From Setoptus koraiensis (lineage: Eukaryota; Arthropoda): 64,000 bases of DNA. This document shows, piece after piece, positions 1-10,576 of this stretch (its first letter is position 1; every line of letters begins with the position of its first letter). The notes under the pieces are model-generated. The model worked only from the letters and a program-made list of their open reading frames with translations. It did not search any database and was not told the DNA's origin. The translations under genes and the position numbers were made by a program. Where the stretch lies: contig CM106585.1 of the NCBI GenBank assembly GCA_048013815.1, positions 22,754,001 to 22,818,000 on the forward strand, given 5' to 3'.

Positions 1-2
1 AT

Positions 3-1200
3 GGCACATCCCCAATGAAATCGGTCAATTTGGCCAAGTCGAGCGATATAAACAATCTCGGTAAAACACCAACAGACCATGCCAGGAAACAGCAAGGTGT
101 CACTGTCGTAAAATCTTCTCTTGATACAGATACAAATCTAATGAAATCAACTATCAAAGTTGAATGCAAACCCAGTGATCACCTTGAACTGAATTACTCA
201 AATATGAGACTCATCGGAATTGATTTGCGCTACCCCACAGAAGACAAATCAACATCGCCTGTTGCGCCTACCTCTCCGCCGCCCACCTACAGAAGAACTT
301 TAGTTTCTAAAATATCTGGTCAGTAGATATGTCAATGACATGAATGATAAATATAATGATGACACAAACACATTGGGTTAGAGCCAACAATTCTGCTTCT
401 TTTTTTCTGACCATTCTCATCTTATCTCGTCCTCGTCTTCATATGAACACCAACAAACTTCAGGTCAAAATCTCTACGGCCAATCGCCGTCCACTTCGAC
501 GGATTCGCTGTGCGCCATCAAGAGAGTGGACAGTCCCAATCCGTTGTCGGCCAGCAGCAGCCATAGCCAATTGGATAATGATAATAGCACGGTGGCATTA
601 TCCGATTTGAGCCAAGAAAGAATATCTCTCGATTGTATCCATAATGGTATGTTCATGGATGATATTGCCCATTCGCCAGAGTCGCTGCCTAAAACAAAAC
701 AAAAGCTTGACTCTCACACTTTGGACAGAAATAAAAGAGTGTCACCTCGTAAAAACAACTCGGACAATACGAACAATGCAGGACAATTTGTTTCAACAAA
801 ACCAGACAACCTTCACCACAAGCAACATCATGAGCGGTCTCATAGTAATTCACTGAAACGAGCGACATTAAACGATAACTTAAATGACAATAATATAAAT
901 CGTGTTAATATTGTTCAAGCCAGCGACGATCCAACTTCGATTGGTAGCTTCAACAAGCTGATAAACGTAGTCAATGTGTCTTCGGGGCTCGAATCGCTGA
1001 ACAGTTTTGCGGACAGACAGCAACAGCATCACATAAGTGCTTCTAGGAATCATCATCATCATACCCAAAATCATAATGATGAAAACCAATTATCGACCAA
1101 GAGCGAAATGTATCAACAGGTTGCCGTTGTTGATAATTTGTTGGCCAAAGATGAGTTGCCAAAAGATGATTCGTGTCTGCAAAACGACCAACAACAACAA

Positions 1201-1231
<31 letters not shown>

Positions 1232-1443
1232 AACAACAACAACAATCATCGCAATCGCCAGCGAGAATCATGACTTACTTTGGCGATCAAAGTGGCTCAA
1301 ACAGCTCTAGCCGACAAGATAATAATTGTATGGCCAACCAGCAACACCAAGAGCAGACATATTTAGTTGGAAATAGGAGTTCCATCGAGAGAGAGAAAAG
1401 TGATGGAAACAACAGCGAATTGAACATATTGGCCTACGTTTGA
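3..1443 (+). CDS. Unrecognised polyglutamine-containing protein, 3' end of gene (two exons)
   Basis: This is the C-terminal part of a protein whose 5' end lies outside the window. The frame is open from base 3. Exon 3..318 joins exon 464..1443 through a 145-base GT-AG intron; the split Gly codon (G|GT) restores one frame reading ...KISGQNLYGQSPSTSTDSL. The visible product is about 430 residues and rich in Ser, Asn, Gln and His. It has a Pro-rich SPPPTYRR segment near residue 100, a His run and a pure Gln run (CAA/CAG codons, about 1,190-1,245), and ends at a TGA. I see no catalytic motif, membrane segment or signal peptide in this part. A cytoplasmic tail of a membrane receptor or a scaffold or transcription-related protein would all fit, but the family is not recognised. 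The splice agreement makes coding status fairly firm. Confidence 0.8.
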
Positions 1444-2380
1444 ATGAATATTCCTACTCAAAAGAAGCAACCTATTGCCAATCTCTATCCATGTTGTTGT
1501 TGTTGCTGTTATCTTTTGTTGCGACCAAACGAAGACCTTGTTATGTAACTGTGCTTTGGGTAATTATGGCTTCTCTTGGCACAAACACAACCAACAAAAG
1601 AGGCCACGAACAAAACTCAATACAAATAGACACACATCCAAGTCACTTTTCCTACTTTTCAACACAATTGATTCACACCCACAAACACAAATAACTATTG
1701 ATAAACAGTTTACATAATGGACCGTTATAAAATGTTATACAGTCCTCATAAACCGGAACATGACAACTATATTACGAACATAGCAGCAGTCTAGACAGTT
1801 AGACATTGCACATTATCGTCAATTAATTCACTTTAGATGTGTCGCCCTACCTTTCATCATCGTCAATCATTGAAATTGCTCAACTTAGACTATTGTCACA
1901 TCAAAGGAAGCAACACTATCGCCTGTCATCATAGCTACTTGATGTTATTTTTTTTCTATTATATCATCCTAACTAAGCAAACTTGTTACTACTCACAATT
2001 GTTAAAAGAAATCTCAGTCGTTTTGTTGTTGCTGTAGCCGGCAGCATCGATACAATAACACAGTTCCTACAATCTAAACTCTTTTGATCTCCCTATCTCC
2101 AGTTACGCAATTTATTGTTACATGATCAAAGTCTCCAAATAACTAGATATAGCACAAATAACAACAGCAACAGCAGAATTAGTTTACTGCCAATCGAAGC
2201 ATCTAAAGTAAATAAAATTTGTGCAACCACAATCAACAATTAGCACACACAGACTCGTGAATACCATTCATGGGGCACCCTATTTCATCATTAGACCTAT
2301 TAGATGTATCTGCCTGCCTTTTGCCGTAAATTTAATCACTAAATAACAATAAAAATATCATATAATAAAAAAATTACACC
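1444..2380 (+). other. 3' UTR and intergenic DNA after the polyQ gene
   Basis: AT-rich, with many stops in all frames and no convincing ORF. AATAAA-type signals occur near 2,210 (TAAATAAAAT) and in the A-rich run at about 2,346-2,370, so either could end the polyQ transcript. Short ORFs here are not supported. Confidence 0.5.
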
Positions 2381-2464
2381 AGTATTTTTTTGATCCATAC
2401 ATCTATGAATGCCGGAATTTTTTACAGCATTGTTGATTTATTATTGTCTGAAAAAAAAAATCTG

Positions 2465-2485
2465 TTCGAATTTGGCGCGCTTGAA
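2465..2485 (+). promoter_or_regulatory. E2F-like site flanked by CHR-like elements upstream of lin-52
   Basis: TTCGAA (2465-2470) is followed directly by TTTGGCGC (2471-2478, E2F consensus TTTSSCGC) and then CTTGAA (2480-2485). TTYGAA and CTTGAA are forms of the cell-cycle homology region bound by the LIN54 subunit of DREAM/MuvB. The group lies about 220 bases before the lin-52 ATG. The match is seen in sequence; function is inferred. Confidence 0.45.
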
Positions 2486-2701
2486 AAATCTCATTCTCTC
2501 GCTTTTTCGCGATACCGTGTGATTGCCGCGGAGCGAAATTACACTAAACGCTCGTTCACAGATCCAGACATTTCTTAAATTTTCATTTAGCCGCCATTAT
2601 TACTTTCACCACTATATACATTTATACTTACCTTAATTACCTTGCCAACTCTTGTTGACTACAAAACCACCATCACGGCAAACATTAGCCCAGGCGACAC
2701 T

Positions 2702-3037
2702 ATGTCACAACCAGTTGAACCTGATGACGAAATGGATTTGTTGGTCAGCGACGAAAAGCTTGATCGCGCCTCTCCCGAACTATGGCCGGAACAGTATCCC
2801 GGCCTCACGGAATTCTTGGCCAGGAGCTCGATACCTGTTACATCGGAAGCTATGCCCGATTGGCTCAAAGAATTCGATCAATACGATATGACAATGTTGA
2901 ACAATTTCGGCAATCTAACGCCCAACGCTCTTTTAGATGAATTGAAAATGATGCAAAATATGACATTTCAATTGCAGTTGGAAGAAGACCGTGAAATAAC
3001 CAGAGGGAAATACTTAGAGGTTCTCAAGACAAAATAA
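2702..3037 (+). CDS. lin-52: LIN-52, subunit of the DREAM/MuvB cell-cycle repressor complex
   Basis: An intronless 111-residue protein. LIN52 is a core MuvB subunit; its phosphorylation switches MuvB between repressive DREAM (with Rb-family p130) and the activating B-Myb complex. The conserved stretch EKLDRASPELWPEQYPGL (residues about 17-34) matches the animal LIN52 signature, including the serine of the known DYRK-type site context (DRASP). The C-terminal helix region (LDELKMMQNMTFQLQLEEDR, then EITRGKYL) also matches. Human LIN52 is about 116 residues, so the length is right. I chose the ATG at 2,702; the frame extends upstream only through a TTG. The TAA stop lies inside an AATAAA at 3,033-3,038. 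The Spinster gene converges from the other side only 41 bases away. Confidence 0.93.
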   Translation: MSQPVEPDDEMDLLVSDEKLDRASPELWPEQYPGLTEFLARSSIPVTSEAMPDWLKEFDQYDMTMLNNFGNLTPNALLDELKMMQNMTFQLQLEEDREITRGKYLEVLKTK

Positions 3038-3049
3038 AGATTAAATAAA
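3033..3049 (+). terminator. Poly(A) signals of lin-52, the first overlapping the stop codon
   Basis: AATAAA at 3033-3038 contains the TAA stop (3035-3037), and a second AATAAA is at 3044-3049. With the convergent gene ending at 3,079, the 3' UTR must be very short or overlap the neighbour. Confidence 0.7.
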
Positions 3050-3078
3050 CAACTTTAGTCTCGAATACCTTTACAATA

Positions 3079-4544
3079 TCACCTAGTAAAACTTTCTAGG
3101 TTGGCAACACTGTCTGTTCCGAGGCTCATGTCAGGAAGAACTGGGAAAAAGCCGGCTCGCATTTCTTTTTTACAATTTTCTACGTCAGTCACGTAAGATT
3201 TGGCCGAATAGAAGAAGGTCAGTCCGCCAACAACCAGAATGATTAGAGTCGACAATAGTGCGTACAAGAAAGCATCATACTCTTCGAAACCGTCCACCTC
3301 CTCCAATCTATCTCGTATCTGTAGAAAATACCAAATAAATAGATGAAATTATCAATTATCAATGATTTTCAGTAGAAAAAAAAATAATTCCAAATGAAAA
3401 ATAAATCTATACTTACAGCTCCGATTATGAATGGACTTGTAGCGTCACCGAATAGGTGCGATACGAGTATTTGTATAGCAGTGGCAAACGCTCGCTTGTT
3501 CGGTCTAGTTACTGAGATCATCATGTCAGAGACAACAGCCCAATTCGTGCTCAATGCTGTTATTCCTAAAAATAATAATAACCAACTCAATCCTGTATAA
3601 TTCCTAGCCGTCAATAGGCCGAATAATGTCAGTGGTACAGCTATCAAAATGCCAGCCGCGCACACTAGCGGATCTGCCTTCCCATCGAATCTTCGCAGAT
3701 ATTGTGCCGATGATGTACCTGTTATAACTCCTACTAACCCGGCGACACATATGATCACTCCAAATATGAGAGTAGCGGTTTTAACATAATCCGGGTTCTT
3801 ATTTCCAGCGGCGATGTACATGAAATCGATCGCCCACCAGGACAACGCTCCGACGGCGAATAAACAACATGTAAAGCCCACGGTGGACCATACATACGAT
3901 GGTATTTTTGCTAGGTATCTAAGGTCATCCATCACACTTGAAGTATCTTTAGTCTCGCACACTGCTCCCTCTGTTTGGCCTCTAATAGGTTCATCCAAAA
4001 ATAACAAGGCAAACGCTGCCAATAATCCTATGGCTGGTGTTATTCTGAATATCCAGCGCCAATCTCCAAGATTCAAGGCCAAGTTACCCATGACGTAGCC
4101 TAGCCCCGAACCGATTGGTATGGCGAAATAGAATATGGATAACATCATTTTGCGTTGTGATGGCTCAAACAGATCGGCAATAACAACGGGTGCAATAGTT
4201 GAATAACTGGCCTCGCCGATGCCAACTATCACCCTGTTCATGAAAAACAAAACTTTTTGATCTCCTGGAATAAGGGAGCCTGTGAAGGCTATCACACTCC
4301 AGCCTACTATTCCGCCTATTATGATGAATTTCCTAGAGTATTTGTCACCTAAATATCCAAAAATTGGCGCTGTCATCATGTATCCAAACAAAAAACATGT
4401 TGATAGTAGTCCTCCTTCGAGACTTGACAGACTAAAGTGCTTGGTAATTTCGGATAAAACAGCTGCGATTGATAATCTGTCGAGATAATTAACTAGATTA
4501 ACAACGAATAATATGAGCAGTCCGAAGTATCTCTGTGAAAACAT
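3079..4544 (-). CDS. spin (SPNS-like): Spinster-type lysosomal/membrane MFS transporter (two exons)
   Basis: Exons are complement(3417..4544) and complement(3079..3318), separated by a 98-base intron (donor GTAAGT, acceptor TTCTACAG) in phase 0; the product is about 455 residues. Spinster/SPNS proteins are major-facilitator carriers that export lysophospholipids, sphingosine-1-phosphate or lysosomal sugars, mostly from late endosomes and lysosomes. NYLDR in the first membrane helix, GYLGDKYSRK after helix 2, VGIGEASYSTIAPVVIADLF and the late FGDATSPFIIG...IRDRL motif are hallmarks of the family, with about 12 hydrophobic segments. The splice joins FIIGA to IRDRLEEVDGFEEYD exactly where family members continue. 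The N-terminus is shorter than in fly Spinster (about 600 residues), so an upstream exon could exist. I see no canonical AATAAA right after the stop. Confidence 0.94.
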
Positions 4545-6070
4545 GGTGATAATTAGATTGTTTAGGATTTAATATGCAAACGGTTACAAATAATAAATTC
4601 TAGATGCGATGGTAATCGATTACAAATTATAATTATGCGACCGAACCGCATGTGATTAATTATTAATTGGCAGGCTGACGATGAGCGAATGTCGTCAAGC
4701 CAGCATAGTATTGAGCCTCATTAACTTGGACTACTAATGAAGTCGGAGTAGTGGTAAATAATATGGTGACATCAATGAGACGTTCAATGTGAAATCGCAT
4801 TGTACGAGTTTAGGGAGGTCTCTCTTTCGCTATCTCTGATGCGTTTAGATACAGGGTGATGTTAATATATTGTATCGTGTGCAGGAACAAAATTAAATAA
4901 AGCGCACAGAATTTGACATTTTGTTTTATTGCTCAGTGGTATAGGTCGGGTGTACGATTCGCCTTGCATCTGCTAGGCATCAGAGTCAGCTATTTTTATT
5001 TCTATTTTTATTCCTTTTTGCAACACTAACCGACAGGTGCAAATTCTATTCGAAACACGATTAGAAAAGTGGATTCAAAAAGGCAAATCCAGCCCACTAA
5101 TCAGCAAATCAGTTGGCCGCACTAATTAGCACATTTTAAGTACACGAATGGTGCTTGGAGCGTGAACAAAACCAAAATCTGTGCGCACTCTGGTTCTCAC
5201 ATATTTATGAGCTAAATTCTATATATAACAGCCACCCTGTAAAAGCTTTTGTTGACAACATTCTACTAACATTGGCACATAATTTGCATCAATGTGCACT
5301 TGTAGACAGTGGTACGTCTAGCTGCGCAAGCAGAACAATGTCTGCACAAAGAGATTACAGATCTGTCCACTAGGGCCAACTAGATTTCACAATATTCCTT
5401 TTTATGGCAAGCTGAAATGAGAAATAGAGAAATAAATGACCAGGCGGCACGAAAATTCTTTCTATAAAATTTGTCCATCAACTCTCAGGCAGTTTTGGAT
5501 TAAGATGTCATTATTTGGACAATTGCATTGGACGCAAGTGCCAAAAAAGTTGGCCAGGTTCAAAGTATTATCTCGAATCAAACAGCGCCGCGATGTGTTG
5601 AAAAACTAAACATCCTATAAACAGGTTGTGTAACGGCTAAAAAATACTGTGAATGACGGACAAATCACAGATGTTTGGGGTGGCTGACATTTTTTTATTG
5701 ATTTGTTGACGATAATTCATTGTCTATCTACATTCGAAGAGACATTAAACGAGCAGTGATAAAGATGATCAATCAGAGATTATATTTAAGATTATTCTTC
5801 TCCCACGAAGAACAGCTAGCATTGCGATCATCATCAGTGTGATGTTGATGAGAATAGAAGAACATATGTTGTTGCAAAAAGTAACAAGAATTTATTAATC
5901 ATAACAATAACAAGCGAATGTCAGCTTAAAAACGTTATTGAGAAAATCCAATATTCACGAAGTCAATTATCTTAGCAAGAAAATACCATCTCACCTATGA
6001 TTACCTTACATAAAGCATTAACTAACGCCCTCCATCATCATCCAAAATTATTATCAACAAAATTATCACA
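4545..6070. other. Intergenic region between Spinster and SLC37 genes
   Basis: About 1.5 kb between divergently transcribed genes. It must hold both promoters. No long ORF, RNA gene or clear repeat is visible apart from the small ORF noted at 5,505. The apparent ORF at 5,155-5,373 starts without an ATG and has no recognisable features. Confidence 0.5.
5505..5609 (+). CDS. Possible 34-residue basic small ORF with a TATA box
   Basis: ATG at 5,505 opens MSLFGQLHWTQVPKKLARFK... and stops at 5,607. A TATAAAA box lies at about 5,463, some 40 bases before the ATG, a plausible distance for a short-leader gene or for the first exon of an unmodelled gene. No family recognised. Weak call; a chance ORF is quite possible. 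Confidence 0.15.
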   Translation: MSLFGQLHWTQVPKKLARFKVLSRIKQRRDVLKN

Positions 6071-8164
6071 ATGACTTCCAAACGCACATTTCATAAAGCT
6101 TTAGTATTATGTCTAACATTCATTGCCTACACCTGCTACCATATGGCCAGGAGGCCTCTATCAATAGTGAAGAACGTATTGAATAGGAACTGTTCAGATA
6201 TAGACATTCACGATATACCACCCTCACAGATTCATGCATACTATATGAATGAGACAAACTGGTGTGATTGGGCCCCATTCGATGACGATGCCACAGCTAA
6301 TCAATTGTTGGCGGTTCTTGATTCGTCATTCCTATTCTCATATGCCTTCTTCATGTTTTTCAGTGGATTCATAGCGGATCGTTGCAATCTAAGATATTTT
6401 CTAACTGCTGGTATGATCTCCAGTGGAGTTCTATTGTACTTATTTGGTTTATCAGATTATTTGCAAATCCACTCGTTAAGCTACTTTATAATTATACAAA
6501 TAATATTTGGTGCTGTGCAAACAACAGGTAAATATCATACAACAATATTACTATATATCTTTTGTCTTAATATATTCAGAAAAACAAACTCAAATCTTCT
6601 ATCTGCTGTACTAATACGACTAAATACAGGATGGCCTGCAGTTGTTGCATGTGTCAGCAATTGGTTTGGACCCTCGTCTCGTGGTTTAGTGTTTGGTGTA
6701 TGGAATTCCCATACAAATATTGGGAACATCTTAGGAGCAGTGATTGCAGGGTTCTACGTTGAAAAGCAGTGGGGATTATCATTTATGATACCAGGAGTAA
6801 TTATTGCTGCTGGTGGAGTGTTGATATTTCTATTCTTAGTGCCTCGTGAGTGAAAAGTTTCGCAATTGCATCATTGACTATAATCAGTACAGTTGAGAAA
6901 TACTAATATCCATACTAAACATTCAACTATTCGAATTATCAGGCCCAGAGGAAGTAGGTTTAACCCCCATAAAGTGTATGTCCGATCAAGAACAGCCCCT
7001 GATGGATCCGGTCTCAACAACAAATAGTCCTGCAAATTCCCGCCACAAGGGTGCGGCTTCTTTCTGGACTGCGCTAAGGATACCAGTAAGTGACAATCAG
7101 TTAGTCTTTGAAGTTTTGTTTGTTTCTTTTCCAATCTTTTATTAATCAAGACCCATCTATATATCATCTAAATAGGGAGTGATAGAATTTTCCATGTGCT
7201 TATTCTTCTCTAAGCTAGTCAGCTACACATTTTTATACTGGCTACCTAGATACATCACACAGTCAAGTAGGTACCAGATCAATTTCGTAGCAACAATAAT
7301 ACAATAGTGGTGCAATGATACTATAACTATCTTTATTATTCTATTACATTTACATTTAGCATTAAATAATTCAGAGGACTCGGCTTATCTTTCCACGTAA
7401 GTGTTTCCTATCGATCTGTAGATGGATATTAGATCTTGATCTTGTTCACCATTGATTGTCTGATAACTTCTATTGATTACACAATCTAAGATTCATCTGA
7501 TTGATTTTGTTAGATGTCTGAGTTTGGTTATTTTATTATTCATCCACTCATACATTAATAATAACCTTCTTTTGTTGATTTTACTCACTCTACATCCCAC
7601 AGCCCTTTCGATATCGGAGGAATTATCGGGGCAATCTTAGCCGGCGTAGTCAGTGATAAGACCAAATCAAGCGCTATAACATGCACTGTTATGCTCTTGG
7701 CTGCCATACCTGCGGTAATTATTATGGACTATATATAAAATAGCTCTCTATTTAGATTAGTCTGGCAGACATTACTAACACATGATTCATTATCTCGTAC
7801 GATATCACCGACTGAACAGATGTTAATATATGAGAAATACGCCGCAATCTCAAACCTATACAATATAGGTTTACAATTGATTGCCGGTGCTCTTGTAAAT
7901 GGTCCTTATGCTTTGATAACAACCGCTGTCAGTGCAGATCTTGGCAACCGTATCAAGGACGGAGAGGCGTTAGCAACTGTTGCTTCAATCATTGATGGCA
8001 CTGGATCTATTGGTGCGGCAGTTGGTCCTTTGTTTGCTGGCTTTGTGTCCGATTCTGGCTGGAAATCGGTATTTGCCATGTTAATGATAGCAGATCTTCT
8101 AGCCTCAGTTTGTTTATTGAAAATAAGTTCTAGAGAACTAACACGACTAAGAATGATAAGTTAA
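6071..8164 (+). CDS. SLC37A1/2-like: SLC37-family sugar-phosphate/phosphate exchanger (seven exons)
   Basis: Exons are 6071..6527, 6630..6845, 6943..7085, 7176..7266, 7360..7396, 7603..7714 and 7820..8164. All introns are GT-AG (90-206 bases) and the frame is kept throughout, giving 466 residues. SLC37 proteins sit in the ER membrane and exchange glucose-6-phosphate or glycerol-3-phosphate for phosphate. Evidence includes TCYHMARRPLSIVK in helix 1, FSGFIADRCNLRYFL (MFS loop 2-3), WPAVVACVSNWFG, WNSHTNIGNILGAVIAG, FLYWLPRYI, FDIGGIIGAILAGVVSDK and GALVNGPYALITTAVSADLG, all strongly family-like and placed in the right order. Exon 5 is only 37 bases. Intron 1 has a length divisible by three and no in-frame stop, so reading straight through it is deceptive. 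The gene ends 39 bases from the convergent RPRD1 gene. Member assignment (A1/A2 versus A3) is uncertain. Confidence 0.96.
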
Positions 8165-8202
8165 ATTCATCAATCTAAATCGATCAAAATTATGTGATAT
8201 GT

Positions 8203-8208
8203 TTTATT
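8203..8208 (-). terminator. Poly(A) signal of RPRD1 overlapping its stop codon
   Basis: On the minus strand the last codons read CAA TAA AAC, so the AATAAA hexamer contains the stop. SLC37 converges from the left and ends at 8,164. Confidence 0.65.
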
Positions 8209-9368
8209 GTGGAAGCGATATCAGCTCCTGTTTAACTTTAGTGACAAGCTCCAATTTGGCCTTGTACTCATTAAGTTGTTCCTCCGAATCCCTCAACGAA
8301 CGCTTCTGGCTCTCAATAAACTCTTCTAAAGTTTTAGCTAGCCTGTTTCTTTCGTCAAGTTCTTCTCTCAGCTGTTGATTATATGTTGTTATTAATTTAA
8401 ATGCTTCGTCCACTTGTTGGCTCAGTTTCTGAATTTCCGCTTTATCTTTGATTTTGTTAACTAAATTAATGTCAGTCACCTCAGGTGGGAATTTGGAGAT
8501 CTTATCCCTGAGCTTCTGGTCAGCAGACGGTTGAGATTTAGACTGCAAAGAGATCAATGCCTTTACGAGATTATCAGGGCTGGTAACATTCGAATCGGTG
8601 CCGCTCCGTTGTCGATTTCCGTCCCCGGATGAGTTCTGGTCTGTCGTTCTTTCACCATAGAATAGTATTTGTTTTTGCGTGTCAGGCTTGCTATCGTCAG
8701 TTGGTTTGGGCTTCTTAAAAGGTGATGATTCCTCATCTTTGCCTTCATCGGCGGATCTCTTCTTCGAATCAGAATCATGTGAAGACGAATTAGTTTTATC
8801 ACCGTTCCTAGCAGATTCCTCAATTCTATTATTTTTGTTCACTGCCTTACGATTATTAAGAGGAACAAGAAACTTGCTAATCTGTGTCTCATTGTATATT
8901 TTTCTATCTGCCCAGATTGTCAGTATTCGCTCCACACCGCTAAGAGTTTTATCGTCTGCTTCAGCTACAACCTTTTCAATAGCCTGCTCTAAAACTTTGG
9001 CAAATTCTTGAGAGAACTCTGGTCCTTTTTTTCGGCTATTTTGAATAACATCGTTGGCCAGATACATGAATGGCAACCTCTTGATAGGTTTTACTAAAGT
9101 CAATGGATAGTTAGTGACAAAAAGAGGAAAGAAACAATAATAATTAATAAATTAATCGAGATAAAAAGAGTAGGTGAGGTGAGAAAGAGTCAAAGAAGCC
9201 TATGTTGTCGATCTAACCTTTTTTTAATTCATTGAACCATGTTTGCACAATAACCTTATAATGTTTTCTGTGGTGTATGAACCAGAAGCTCGAGGTTTGT
9301 ATTTTTTGTTGAGTGATATCCAGCTCTAAGAGTCGTTTCTCTAGAGATTCTGTAGTGAACCCGGCCAT
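8204..9368 (-). CDS. RPRD1: RPRD1-type CTD-interacting (CID) transcription regulator (two exons)
   Basis: Exons are complement(9218..9368) and complement(8204..9093), separated by a 124-base GT-AG intron with a split Val codon; 346 residues. RPRD1A/B bind Ser2/Ser7-phosphorylated RNA polymerase II CTD through an N-terminal CID domain and recruit CTD phosphatase in the nucleus. The first exon encodes FTTESLEKRLLELD...IQTSSFWFIHHRKHYK and the second continues FMYLANDVIQNSRKKGPEFSQ, the CID signature, through about residue 135. A Ser/Asp/Lys-rich linker follows, then a C-terminal coiled coil (about residues 240-346: AEIQKLSQQVDEAFKL, ELDERNRLAKTLEEFI) as in the family. The linker is longer than in vertebrate RPRD1. 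The ATG at 9,368 aligns with the family start. The stop codon is inside AATAAA on the minus strand (8,208-8,203). Confidence 0.95.
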
Positions 9369-9963
9369 TTTATGGTGGTTGTTTGTACTGTGCTTGCAAG
9401 TAAAATGCCCTAGGATATCCTGTGAGTGGGGTTGAGGGTCAACCTCGGTATACGTAGTTGCACTTTGAACAGAGATATAGTTATTATGCTATTATCTTGG
9501 AAGTATCATGTAGTGATTGATTTAATCTCTTATTGGCACTTGTCCAGAATGGATGAGCATCTCATTGGACATATAATTGAAGGTGGTAGCCGATTACCAG
9601 CTAGGCACTACTTGTGAATGATAATATTATTTTTGTATAACTCCAACAGCATATGGTCTGTGGATGTCAATCAATTTCGAATGGATTGGTAGCCGATGCG
9701 TATGATAGATTTCTCAATCAAACTTGAAGCAGATTGTTTTACATTTATATTGTCTCACAGAGAGACATGAAAATGGATAAATGTCACGATGTTCCGTTTC
9801 TCCCTATATCAAAATTAAACAAACTACATGTATAGAGATCTAGATGTATGAAATCAACAACAATCAATATATAATGGATAATGGATTGTTGCTGGAATAA
9901 GCAAGGTCAGTATCAAACGTTGCACACAAGTTTTGCGAGACACGAGATTTTTGTCTGTTTATT
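9369..9963. other. Intergenic DNA upstream of RPRD1; border of the repeat-rich region
   Basis: This must contain the RPRD1 promoter. No convincing ORF or repeat is visible. The gypsy-derived DNA starts at about 9,964. Confidence 0.4.
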
Positions 9964-10046
9964 TTGTTGAACCACTAAATCGCGAAGCTTTAGAGATCGC
10001 GGACAGTGGAAGCGAGTTTAGTATGTGACTGGGTAGATGGCGTGAG

Positions 10047-10286
10047 GTCTGCTGGTGTGAGATCGAGGAAGGTAAGGTCTGCTGATGTGAGGTCGAGTAA
10101 GGTAAAGCTGGTTGTGGTGAGGTCGAGTAAGGTAAGGCCTGTGGTGGTGAGGTCGCGTAAGGTAAAGATGGTTGTGGTGAGGTCGAGCAAGGTAAGGCCT
10201 GTTTTGGTGAGGCCGCTGGAGGTAAGGCCTGTTTTGGTGAGGCCGAGGAAGGTAAGGCCTGTTTTGGTGAGGCCGAGGAAGGTAAG
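10047..10286. repeat. 30-bp minisatellite, eight units
   Basis: Eight contiguous 30-base units built around GTGAGGTCGAG(T/G)AAGGTAAG, with a partial ninth. Later units are nearly identical, earlier ones diverged. Both strands read as open frames because the unit length is a multiple of three; neither is believed to be a gene. Confidence 0.9.
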
Positions 10287-10440
10287 GCCTGTTGACGAGT
10301 GATGGGTTAGGGATTCTGTATGTAAGAGTTTATAATAGTACTTTATTGGTGACCTACGATGTAATGACAATGAAACAATAAAATCGGGTTGTATTTATAC
10401 TAATTGCCCTGATGCTCCCTCTGACGGGAGAGGTTTACAA

Positions 10441-10505
10441 CTGGTGGCGACAACTAGTGGCGACACTTGGTGGCGACACTTGGTGGCGACAACTGGTGGC
10501 GACAA
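10441..10505. repeat. 13-bp tandem repeat, five units, inside the LTR
   Basis: Five units of the type CTGGTGGCGACAA or TTGGTGGCGACAC run head to tail within the U3 side of the LTR. Confidence 0.85.
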
Positions 10506-10576
10506 TCTATTGCACCGCATGGATGTAATGTCTGTGCATGCGGGTTCGGATCATCACAGTCCACCCTCTTTTTGGG

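Larger units (their letters stand above)
9964..10558 (-). repeat. 3' LTR of the truncated gypsy element (outer edge approximate)
   Basis: On the minus strand the LTR begins TGTGATGATC right after a purine tract, has a TATAAATA box near 10,391-10,400 and an AATAAA near 10,340, which gives a U3-R order. Two tandem repeats lie inside. The left edge is a guess based on a TTCAACA-like end. Confidence 0.5.

Noticed and set aside
1043-1273. Poly-Val and poly-Asn ORFs
   Set aside because: Shadow frames of the CAA/CAG tract in the polyQ gene.
5155-5373. 72-codon ORF upstream of SLC37
   Set aside because: No ATG start, no homology or composition signal.
9990-10370. Overlapping ORFs on both strands with regular TGLT/VRSSKV repeats
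   Set aside because: Produced by a 30-bp minisatellite whose unit is a multiple of three; no other coding signal.
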